Source: Chitinophagales bacterium (GTDB lineage Bacteria; Bacteroidota; Bacteroidia; Chitinophagales; UBA2359). From it: a stretch of DNA of 13,638 bases. Position numbers and translations under genes: made by a program. This document shows, in pieces, positions 7,000-13,638 of this stretch (positions are counted from its first letter, which is position 1; every line of letters begins with the position of its first letter). Location of the stretch: contig JAHDIA010000077.1 of assembly GCA_020631035.1 (NCBI GenBank), positions 1 through 13,638 on the forward strand, written 5' to 3'. The notes below the pieces were generated by a model. That model was given only the letters and a program-made list of their open reading frames with translations, searched no databases and was not told where the DNA came from.

Positions 7000-7166
7000 C
7001 ACGGCCGTGTGTCTGAACAGGAAACAGACGTACAATGATGTAGGGATAGACCTATGTGTCTATCCGAACCAAAAACGGGCGCAAAACCCACAATGTAGGG
7101 GCATCCCGAAAATCGGGATGCCCGAACCCAAAACAGACGCAATGTAGGAATAGACCTATGTGTCTA
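7000..7166. repeat. Tandem array of variable hairpins with conserved spacers
   Basis: Four hairpin units follow the decarboxylase stop. They are the palindrome CACGGCCGTG (7000-7009), GGATAGAC with GTCTATCC (7044-7051 and 7058-7065), GGGCATCCCGA with TCGGGATGCCC (7099-7109 and 7113-7123), and TAGAC with GTCTA (7151-7155 and 7162-7166). Between them runs a conserved spacer of the form GAACCCAAAACAGACGCA followed by AATGTAGG (7015-7043, 7066-7098, 7124-7148). The hairpins differ while the spacers are kept. Some could act as transcription terminators, but there is no consistent T run. Confidence 0.6.
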
Positions 7167-7232
7167 TCCTTAGAATATTTGGAGGGTGGTTTAGTACATC
7201 AAATTAAACTACACCTTAAGTGAAAAAAGTAT

Positions 7233-7628
7233 ATGACTCACAACTTAAAAATAATCAAAACAGAAAAAGAGTATGATAAGGCACTTGAGCGTCTTGAGGA
7301 CATCTTTGACGCACCATTGAATACACCAGAAGGTCAAGAATCAGAAGTCTTAATCTTACTCATTTCAGAGTATGAGGACAAACACTATGTTTTTGACGAA
7401 CCTCATCCAATTGAAGCAATTAAAATTAGAATGGACGATCTTGGTTTAAAGCCAAAAGATTTGATTGAGAAAGGAGTGTTTAGCAAATCGGGAGCCTCTA
7501 TGGTCCTAAATAAGAAGCGTCCATTAACTTTAAGTATGATAAGAAAGTTAAGCGAAATTTTAAGCCTTCCTATCGAAACACTTGCTCAAGAGTATGAGCT
7601 AGAAGGAGCCACTAAAGAAATTGCTTAG
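7233..7628 (+). CDS. HigA-like antitoxin / XRE-family regulator, orphan
   Basis: A 131-residue protein of the HigA antitoxin type (COG5499-like): an acidic N-terminal half (about 1-55) followed by a helix-turn-helix domain at about 60-115. The recognisable stretch runs from HPIEAIKIRMDDLGLKPKDL to the SGASMVLNKKRPLTLSMIRK region and SLPIETL. Such proteins normally neutralise and co-repress with a HigB-type mRNA-cleaving toxin encoded next to them. Here the 238 bp upstream is a hairpin array and the region downstream is a dispersed repeat, so no toxin gene is present. It may act as a stand-alone regulator, pair with a toxin elsewhere, or be the remnant of a lost toxin-antitoxin module that once helped maintain the replicon. 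The start is the ATG at 7233. Confidence 0.75.
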   Translation: MTHNLKIIKTEKEYDKALERLEDIFDAPLNTPEGQESEVLILLISEYEDKHYVFDEPHPIEAIKIRMDDLGLKPKDLIEKGVFSKSGASMVLNKKRPLTLSMIRKLSEILSLPIETLAQEYELEGATKEIA

Positions 7629-7674
7629 ATGGTAAAAGTAAGTTTGTAAAGATAGCTTCCCTAGAAAATGCCCC

Positions 7675-7830
7675 AAAGCGACGAAGGACTACCCAAAATA
7701 GCCTACGCCCGATAGTAGTGGATATGGTGGTGATGTAGAGGCACACGACAGTGTGTCTTGGAAGAACCACCATAGAAACGAATAGCGGGGACACCACATG
7801 CAAACGAAGCCCCAACGTTCCGTCCCAAAA
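7675..7830 (+). repeat. Dispersed structured intergenic repeat, copy C
   Basis: It starts about 47 bp after the antitoxin gene stop with GCGACGAAGGAC, continues with CTACGCCCGATAGTAGTGGA, and ends with AGCGGGGACACCACATGCAA and GAAGCCCCAACGTTCCGTCC. The 3' module is nearly identical to copy A. The interior folds as TGGTGG (7725-7730) with CCACCA (7767-7772) around a CACAC/GTGTG hairpin near 7742-7755. It lies between convergent genes. Confidence 0.65.
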
Positions 7831-7878
7831 AAGGCAAACCACCAGGTAATTTTAAATTTTTAATCCACAATTTTGAAT

Positions 7879-9543
7879 TCAATTCTCCCTCGTCTGATTC
7901 GCATACTTCATCTTAATCACCGAACGATTATGAGGATTGGCGGTAAAAGTATAAGCATCTTTATTGATTAAAAACTGATTTTCGGCACCAATTTTATTCA
8001 TCAAACCCGACACACCCAATTTGTCCCGAACATTGCCTTGGACATTCGTCAAGATCAATTGAATGTCTGATTGAGAGAGTTCACTATTGACTTGCGAAAG
8101 GACTTCAAGACCAGTTGCGTCTATGGTATGAACGCTCGAAAAATCGAGCAATAAGTAAGTGGGTGAATTGGGACGTTTGTTCAATTCTTCCCAAATGATT
8201 TCTTTAAAATATTCGGAGCTACCAAAATAAAGCGGACAATTGAAACGAATCATCAACAAATCTTGGCGTTCTCTGGCTTTGTCAAAACGGCTGACATCCC
8301 TAAAAACGGGCGTACCTTCATCTGTTTCCAAATAGCCCAATACTGCATAATGAGGTTTAGACGAACGATACAAAACATACCCCACCGACAAAATCACCCC
8401 CGACAAAATCCCATTTTGAATACCCAATAAAAGCGTACTTAAAAAGGTTGTTATCATAATCCAAAAATCGTGTTTAGAAATTTTGTAGTAGAATTTTGCC
8501 TTTGCTACATTGAACAAACCAACTACAGCCGCTAGGACAATCGCCGCCAAAATAGCCTTGGGTAAGTAGTAAATAACATCGGTCAAAAACAATAAGGCAA
8601 TACCTACCAAGAAAGCGGTAACAATGGATGAAATCCCAGTTCTCGCCCCCGCCAAATCGTTGACAGCCGAACGGGAAAAACTACCATTGGTGGGATAAGC
8701 CTGAAAAAACCCTCCTACGATTTTGGAGACACCCAATGCCAACAATTCTCGGTCTGCATTGATGGGATAATTGTTGTGTTTGGCTGCTACACTTTTGGCA
8801 ATGGCGAGCGATTCGATAAAACTCAACAAACCAATGGCGAGTGCCAAAGGAAAAATTTGTTCCAATTGATCGAGATTGAAACGGGGAATTTCAAATTGGG
8901 GCAAACCTGTGGGAACGGCTCCTATGATGCTGATGCCTTCCTGTTCTAAATTCAAAAAATAGACCAGGGAAATGCCAGCAATAACAACCAAGAGGGCAGA
9001 CGGAAAAGTACGGGATACCTTTTTCATCAAGACCAAAAATCCTAGGGCGGTTGAGCCAATCAAAAGTGTGAGTATATTGACCTTATTCAAGCTCCAAAAT
9101 ATGTTTTCCATCATTTCGATTGTACTACTCGAACGGGGAATGACAATACCCAAAATATTGGGCAATTGCCCAACGGCAATGATGAATGCCGCAGCCATCG
9201 TAAAGCCCAATAAAACGGGTTCAGATAAAAACTTGGCCATAAAACCCAAGCGGAAGGCTGACAAAACCAATTGCATAATGCCCGATAAAATGCTCACCAA
9301 AATGGCTAAATGAATGAACTCGGCTGTTCCTGCTTCTGCAAAAGCACTCAAGCCACTCAATACCAAAACCGATACCGTTGCTACAGGACCAACCGATAAT
9401 TGTCTGGACGTGCCCAAAAGCGGATACAACAAAAGCGGAACCAAGGAAGCATACAAACCATAGATGGGAGGCAAACCCGCCAACATCGCATAGGCCATTC
9501 CTTGAGGAATCAGCATAACGGCAACAGTTAGCCCTGCAAACAA
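7879..9543 (-). CDS. SulP-family anion transporter with STAS domain
   Basis: The 554 translated residues carry a SulP (SLC26-type) membrane domain and a C-terminal STAS domain. The family signature LIPQGMAYAMLAGLPPIYGL lies at residues 11-30, followed by many hydrophobic helices to about 390. The STAS domain (about 425-535) contains LLLDFSSVHTIDATGLEVL. Bacterial SulP proteins import sulfate, bicarbonate or other anions, often with Na+ or H+; the substrate cannot be told from the sequence. The start is a problem. The first usable codon is TTG at 9543, which begins inside the conserved KGDLFAG motif. The frame stays open for 28 more codons to a stop at 9628-9630, encoding a family-like leader (SLFSDLKNYSARKAKGD), yet this contains no ATG, GTG or TTG. 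The gene may use an unusual start, be mis-sequenced, or have lost its start. Confidence 0.85.
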   Translation of the reverse strand: MFAGLTVAVMLIPQGMAYAMLAGLPPIYGLYASLVPLLLYPLLGTSRQLSVGPVATVSVLVLSGLSAFAEAGTAEFIHLAILVSILSGIMQLVLSAFRLGFMAKFLSEPVLLGFTMAAAFIIAVGQLPNILGIVIPRSSSTIEMMENIFWSLNKVNILTLLIGSTALGFLVLMKKVSRTFPSALLVVIAGISLVYFLNLEQEGISIIGAVPTGLPQFEIPRFNLDQLEQIFPLALAIGLLSFIESLAIAKSVAAKHNNYPINADRELLALGVSKIVGGFFQAYPTNGSFSRSAVNDLAGARTGISSIVTAFLVGIALLFLTDVIYYLPKAILAAIVLAAVVGLFNVAKAKFYYKISKHDFWIMITTFLSTLLLGIQNGILSGVILSVGYVLYRSSKPHYAVLGYLETDEGTPVFRDVSRFDKARERQDLLMIRFNCPLYFGSSEYFKEIIWEELNKRPNSPTYLLLDFSSVHTIDATGLEVLSQVNSELSQSDIQLILTNVQGNVRDKLGVSGLMNKIGAENQFLINKDAYTFTANPHNRSVIKMKYANQTREN

Positions 9544-9627
9544 ATCACCCTTTGCTTTACGAGCGGAATAATTTTTTAAATCCGAAAAAAGACTGCTATA
9601 TCTACGAGGTTCAACGATAACTAAAAA

Positions 9628-10177
9628 TTAAAGTAAAACAATATCTATACTTTACGTGCTTTCCTTTGTGTGGTTTGTAATTCTGTAAGTTTCTTATCTT
9701 TATTTCCTAGCATAAAATAAAACAATTTATACAAAAAAACAAAACAATAAGAGAAGCCAATTATCGAATGTTTATTTTTGTTCTTGACAGCTTTGGCGGA
9801 TTTGTTTTTGCTTTTTTGGTAAAAAAGAACAGAACGTTTTGGGTTTCAAACGAAGTCAAGTACCAGATGTCCGTCCCGATTAAAAATCGGGATATGTGGC
9901 TGGCGTATTGGGCACGCTTTGCCCTCCGTCTCAAAGTTTCCTATATTTGGATAACAACCATCAACTAAAGAAAACGTATTAGTAGTAATGGTAAAAAACA
10001 ACTTCCCGATTTTGGCTGCAATATTTTTCGACCTACTACCGCACCGGCGGACCGGTCAAAAATACTCGCCTTAGCGCTGCTAGGACTCTGTTTTTTTCCT
10101 TGTATCTCTAAAAATCTTATTGCCAAAAACAAAGAACTTATTATTTAACCATTACTTATAGACAAATTGAAGAATCA
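9628..10177. other. Divergent intergenic region, no convincing gene
   Basis: It separates the SulP gene (minus strand) from the lipoprotein gene (plus strand) and should hold both promoters, though I cannot place either firmly. Seen: a hairpin CCCGATT/AATCGGG (9875-9891), GC-rich partly palindromic sequence at 10035-10090, and a 22-codon minus-strand ORF (9713 down to 9645) that starts with ATG and encodes a Lys/Arg-rich peptide ending 15 bp before the stop that bounds the SulP frame. The 66-codon ORF at 9768-9968 spans the hairpin and looks fortuitous. Confidence 0.5.
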
Positions 10178-10597
10178 ATGCACCGCAAAACCATACAAAT
10201 CATTTTTTCTGTTTTGATTGCCATTGCGCTGTTGTATGCTTGTTCGGCTACACAAAAAACAAAGGTAAGTAGCACACAAAAAGCAGTAAAACAAATCGTC
10301 AATGTTGCAGGAGAATGGACTTTTAGTATGAATACACCCGCAGGTTGGAAAGACCAACAAGTCGTGCTCTCCCAAGAGGGCAATACCGCTGAAGGAATGC
10401 TCAATGATAAACTGACCATTTTTACGATTAAAAACGATTCCATTAGCTTTGATATGGACAGAGAAACACCAATGGGTTTGTTTAATATGTTTTCAAAGGC
10501 AGCCGTCACCGAAAAAACAATGGTAGGCAAATACACCATTATGGATGGTCCTTACAAGGGCATTGCTTTTGATTGGGAAGCCACCAAAAGTCCCTAA
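10178..10597 (+). CDS. Small secreted lipoprotein of unknown function
   Basis: A 139-residue protein with a lipoprotein signal peptide: a basic start (MHRKTIQ), a hydrophobic core at about 8-19, and lipobox LYAC with the acylated cysteine at C22. The mature part begins with a Ser/Thr/Lys-rich linker. About residues 44-136 show alternating polar/hydrophobic stretches (GEWTFSMNTPAGW, QQVVLSQEGNTAEG, KNDSISFDMD, TMVGKYTIMDG, GIAFDWEATK) that suggest a small antiparallel beta-barrel, lipocalin-like in style. I do not recognise a named family. It would be anchored in the inner or outer membrane facing the periplasm. The stop is 13 bp before the left copy of the inverted repeat around the DUF5686 gene, and co-transcription with that gene is possible but unsupported. 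Confidence 0.7.
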   Translation: MHRKTIQIIFSVLIAIALLYACSATQKTKVSSTQKAVKQIVNVAGEWTFSMNTPAGWKDQQVVLSQEGNTAEGMLNDKLTIFTIKNDSISFDMDRETPMGLFNMFSKAAVTEKTMVGKYTIMDGPYKGIAFDWEATKSP

Positions 10598-10610
10598 TAT
10601 CAAAATAATT

Positions 10611-10709
10611 GAAGCGTGGCGCATGGTGAAGGATAAGTGTGCTGTACAGACAAAGCATGCAAAGATACCAGGCTATATATATCTGAAACGGGGAGAGTCG
10701 CCCATAAAA
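10611..10709 (+). repeat. Left arm of ~100-bp inverted repeat flanking the DUF5686 gene
   Basis: It matches the reverse complement of 13419-13532. The last 28 bases (10682-10709, from TCTGAAACGGGG to CCCATAAAA) are identical to 13419-13446 inverted. GGATAAGT (10631-10638) and GCTGTACAGACAAA (10641-10654) also match, as does the GAAGCGT start. The middle (10659-10681) differs and is shorter here. It contains the palindrome CTGTACAG. Confidence 0.8.
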
Positions 10710-10806
10710 TATTGTATATTTTTACAGCAGTAAAAATAGGTACAATGCTCAAATTTGCTCATTTTCAAAATAAAACCTTCAAAAGAGAGTTTAAAATGGC
10801 GTATTC

Positions 10807-13353
10807 TTGGTACAAACAAATTACAATTCTTTTATTTTGAACCCTACATCTTCGATCAAATACCTATGTTGTTTGTGTGGATTGCTGTTGTTGTGTCAGG
10901 ACTTTTGGGCACAAAGCATTAGTGGCAAGGTCTACAATGAAGATAATGAACCCTTGTCCTTTGTCAACGTCTATGTACGAGAAACAGAGTCTGGCACAGC
11001 CACCAATGACGAAGGTTTTTACATTATCACCCTTGATCCAGGACCTTATCAGTTGGTGTTTTCTGCTGTTGGTTACGAAACCCAGACCCTAGATGTGAGA
11101 GTGGGGGATACCAACACAGAACAAGACATTTGGCTCAAACCATCGAGTGTAGAATTGGATGAGCTGGTCATCAAAGCTTCTAAACGAGATCCCGCTTACG
11201 AAATCATTCAAAATGTAATCGACAACAAAAAGAAATACCTCAGCCAAGTAGAGAGCTTCAAATGCAATTTGTATGTAAAGGCAACAGAAATTGAAGAGGG
11301 AGGAAGACCCAAAAAGGAAAAAGCTCAAAAACAAAAGGATTGGGAATCTGAAGACGATTCACCCGTAGATGCTGATCCATTTGAACAAGCCAAAAAGCGA
11401 AGAGAGGAACAAGCAGCAGAAATGGCGAAAATCAATATGATTGAGATGGAAAGCATTCTCAATTACCAATATCCCAATAAGTACAAAGAGGAACGTACCG
11501 CCTACAAATTGTATGGTAAAAAAGCAGGCTTGTTTGTTCCCCAAATGGGCGAAACCGACTTCAACTTTTACAAAAATATGGTTTCCCTCAAAGACATCTC
11601 AGAAGTCCCCATTGTTTCTCCCATCAGTCGAACCTCCATTTTGTCCTACAAATACAAATTAAGAGAAACCCTAGAAGAAGAAGGACAGACTGTCTACAAA
11701 ATTGAGGTCATTCCCCGTAAAAAAGGCAATGCCACTTGTAACGGTTTTTTATACATCAACAAAGACTTGTGGAACATCAATCGTTTGGACTTGAGCTTCT
11801 ACAAAAGTGGGCTTAAATTTTACGATGTTTTCCGACTTACCCAAGATTACAAACAAATCGAAGACAGTTTATGGATTCCTTACCGTCAGGCTTTTTATTA
11901 CGAAACCAAACAAGGACGTTACACCAATTTCAAAGGCAATACTTTGTTGGTCTATTCCGATTACCAAAAAGACTTTCAGTTTCCTCCAAAGTTTTTTGGA
12001 AACGAAATTGCCTTTACATCTAAAGAGGCTTATGAGCGAGATTCGACATACTGGGCAGAATTGCGCCCCGAAGCCCTAGAAGAAAAACAACAAAAATTGG
12101 TTCGCTACAAAGACAGCATTGAAGTCGTTCACAACAGCAAGGAGTACAAAGATTCCATCCAAAAAGAATTCAACAAAGTAACTGTAGCCGAATTGATTTA
12201 TTTTGGATTGGGTTTTAGAAACAATGAAAAAAAGACCAATTGGTTTGTCGGTCCAATGTTGAGCTTGATTTCATTCGATGTGGTGGGCGGGTTTAGAACA
12301 GGCGCATTTGTCTCCTATTTTCGACGCCTAGAAAATGGCAAGATGATGCGAGCTTTTGTATACCCAACTTATGGATTTAGAAACAAAGATCCACAAGGGA
12401 CTGTTCGAGCTTGGTTTCGCTATAATCCCCACAAGCTTGCAGACGTCAATTTTGAGGCTTCTCGCTCTTTTACGAACATTAACCCTTACGATGCGATTAT
12501 TAATCAATTTAAGGTATCTAATTACTTCTTAAACGACCAATTTAATGTAGGACACCGTTTCGAGATCATCAATGGTTTGTATTTCAACACCCAATTCTTT
12601 TTTGCCAACCGTCAATCCATCGAAGGCTACAACACCATTCGCATCTTTGACGAAGAAGAATACAACACCCCTTTGGACTTTCAAACCTATCAGGCTTTTA
12701 TCACCGATTTTAGCTTATCCTATACCCCCAAGCAAAAATATATGACCGAACCCAAACGCAAAATCGTTTTGGGCAGTCGTTACCCAACTTTTACCTTTAC
12801 CCATCGCAAGGGTTGGAACAATGCTTTGTCAAGCGACATTGATTTTGATTACCTAGAATTTAAAATCGAACAAGATTTGATTTTGGGTGTGTTTGGCAAT
12901 TCCAAGTACACGGCCAAAACAGGCCGCTTTGTCAATACCCAAAAACTAGAATTCATCGACCTCAAACGCTTTAGAGAATCCGATCCTTATTTGTTCTCCA
13001 ATGCACTGAACTCTTTTCAGTTATTGGATACTTCTTTGATCAGTCGAGATTTGTTTTTTGAGGTACACCACATCCACCATTTCAATGGTGCAATCGTCAA
13101 CAACATTCCTTTTATCAAAAAATTGCGCTTGAGAGCTGTAGCAGGAGCAGGCTTTTTATGGGTCAAAGAAAACAACTACCGACACGAAGAATTGATGGCT
13201 GGACTCGAACGGGTGTTCAAGCTCGGTCCCAGACGAAGGCTGCGGGTTGGATTTTATGGCGTTGCTGCCACCTCCAATCAAACCCCCTTCCGAACCGACT
13301 GGAAAATCTCCCTCGACATCATCGACACTTGGCGAAAGGATTGGAGTTATTAA
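10807..13353 (+). CDS. DUF5686 outer-membrane protein with N-terminal carboxypeptidase-regulatory-like domain
   Basis: An 848-residue secreted protein. The signal peptide covers about 17-36 (hydrophobic CCLCGLLLLC, cleavage near WAQS). It is followed by a CarboxypepD_reg-like beta-sandwich (about 37-113: SISGKVYNEDNEPLSFVNVY, GTATNDEGFYII, SAVGYETQ) and a DUF5686 region opening with DPAYEIIQNVIDNKKKYL. An acidic/basic insert (about 162-205) precedes many amphipathic strands to a C-terminal aromatic residue (Y848), as expected of an outer-membrane barrel. DUF5686 proteins are common in Bacteroidota; their function is not established. The start is uncertain: no in-frame ATG precedes the signal peptide. 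TTG at 10807 and TTG at 10837 are the candidates, and the latter gives a tighter signal peptide. A 14-codon ATG ORF (10796-10840) ends in a TGA overlapping the second TTG. Confidence 0.85.
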   Translation: MVQTNYNSFILNPTSSIKYLCCLCGLLLLCQDFWAQSISGKVYNEDNEPLSFVNVYVRETESGTATNDEGFYIITLDPGPYQLVFSAVGYETQTLDVRVGDTNTEQDIWLKPSSVELDELVIKASKRDPAYEIIQNVIDNKKKYLSQVESFKCNLYVKATEIEEGGRPKKEKAQKQKDWESEDDSPVDADPFEQAKKRREEQAAEMAKINMIEMESILNYQYPNKYKEERTAYKLYGKKAGLFVPQMGETDFNFYKNMVSLKDISEVPIVSPISRTSILSYKYKLRETLEEEGQTVYKIEVIPRKKGNATCNGFLYINKDLWNINRLDLSFYKSGLKFYDVFRLTQDYKQIEDSLWIPYRQAFYYETKQGRYTNFKGNTLLVYSDYQKDFQFPPKFFGNEIAFTSKEAYERDSTYWAELRPEALEEKQQKLVRYKDSIEVVHNSKEYKDSIQKEFNKVTVAELIYFGLGFRNNEKKTNWFVGPMLSLISFDVVGGFRTGAFVSYFRRLENGKMMRAFVYPTYGFRNKDPQGTVRAWFRYNPHKLADVNFEASRSFTNINPYDAIINQFKVSNYFLNDQFNVGHRFEIINGLYFNTQFFFANRQSIEGYNTIRIFDEEEYNTPLDFQTYQAFITDFSLSYTPKQKYMTEPKRKIVLGSRYPTFTFTHRKGWNNALSSDIDFDYLEFKIEQDLILGVFGNSKYTAKTGRFVNTQKLEFIDLKRFRESDPYLFSNALNSFQLLDTSLISRDLFFEVHHIHHFNGAIVNNIPFIKKLRLRAVAGAGFLWVKENNYRHEELMAGLERVFKLGPRRRLRVGFYGVAATSNQTPFRTDWKISLDIIDTWRKDWSY

Positions 13354-13355
13354 AC

Positions 13356-13635
13356 GCTAAGGCGAGTAATGATGTACCATAAAGCGATACAAAATAGCAG
13401 AAAGTTTCTTCTTTAATTTTTTATGGGCGACTCTCCCCGTTTCAGACCAGTTTGGCTGCGGTTCGACGATTCGATTTACCTTGCATGTTTTGTCTGTACA
13501 GCCTACTTATCCATCCCCATATGCTACGCTTCCAAATTTGTGCTAAGGGGAGAAATGATGTACCACCCAACAAGCTAAGGATACCCTGAGAAATGTTGTA
13601 CAACTCAACAAGCTAAGGGGAGAAATGATGTACCA
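13356..13635. repeat. Four copies of a GCTAAGG...ATGATGTACCA motif at the window edge
   Basis: Direct repeats on the plus strand occur at 13356-13380 (GCTAAGGCGAGTAATGATGT, then ACCAT), 13542-13565 (GCTAAGGGGAGAAATGATGT, then ACCA), 13574-13603 (diverged, with GAGAAATGTTGTACAA) and 13612-13635 (identical core to the second). CAACAA precedes the last two. The first copy begins 2 bp after the DUF5686 stop. Clusters like this occur at ends of some insertion sequences and in binding-site arrays. No transposase is inside the window. Confidence 0.65.
13419..13532 (-). repeat. Right arm of ~100-bp inverted repeat flanking the DUF5686 gene
   Basis: This is the inverted counterpart of 10611-10709, with a 28-bp identical core at 13419-13446 and a second well-conserved block at 13483-13512. 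It carries about 15 extra bases in the middle. It follows the DUF5686 stop by about 65 bp and is itself flanked by the short direct repeats at 13356 and 13542. Confidence 0.8.
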
Positions 13636-13638
13636 TTA

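Noticed and set aside
6995..7232. Truncated HigB-type toxin gene upstream of the antitoxin
   Set aside because: Plus-strand reading showed no toxin-like residues in the short stretch after the hairpin array; the rest is hairpin repeat.
9768..9968. 66-residue ORF between the SulP and lipoprotein genes
   Set aside because: It spans a CCCGATT/AATCGGG hairpin of a kind seen in other intergenic repeats and shows no recognisable domain.
10545..10840. ORFs of 62 and 67 codons between lipoprotein and DUF5686 genes
   Set aside because: They overlap the lipoprotein end and the left inverted repeat arm; only the last 14 codons (10796-10840) are worth considering as a leader.

Overview
The window looks like the replication and partition core of a plasmid, megaplasmid or chromid (or an integrated copy of one) from a member of the Bacteroidota, with a metabolic and envelope gene block attached. 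The assignment rests on a DUF5686-type outer-membrane protein, a lipoprotein with a typical lipobox, AT-rich gene starts without clear Shine-Dalgarno sequences, and many structured intergenic repeats. A Saprospiria-like lineage is a guess.

Region 1 (1-2435) is a partition locus. A small type Ib ParA ATPase is followed 5 nt later by a basic protein with a C-terminal ribbon-helix-helix-like domain. Upstream lies a very large, AT-rich array of 8-bp units (about 50 octads in 13 clusters, 303-1027 and 1288-1351). I read it as the centromere (parS) bound by the small protein. The last cluster sits on the parA promoter, so binding there should also repress the operon.

Region 2 (2436-4680) is a Rep_3-family initiator gene and its origin. 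An inverted-repeat operator before rep carries the same TGTGATAATAG half-site found in seven 20-bp iterons just downstream of rep. Four DnaA boxes lie between iterons 3 and 4, and a fifth lies beside an AT-rich tract.

Region 3 (5184-6994) encodes a 2-oxopent-4-enoate hydratase-like and a 4-oxalocrotonate decarboxylase-like protein, the partner enzymes at the lower end of a meta-cleavage or 2-aminomuconate pathway. A structured dispersed repeat lies between them. Region 4 (7000-9627) holds a tandem hairpin array, an orphan HigA-like antitoxin/regulator gene, another dispersed repeat, and a convergent SulP anion transporter gene without a recognisable start codon for its N-terminal leader.

Region 5 (10178-13638) encodes a small lipoprotein and a DUF5686 outer-membrane beta-barrel protein. 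The DUF5686 gene is bracketed by about 100-bp imperfect inverted repeats. The window ends in short direct repeats that may belong to a mobile element continuing beyond the edge. No rRNA, tRNA or CRISPR array was seen.
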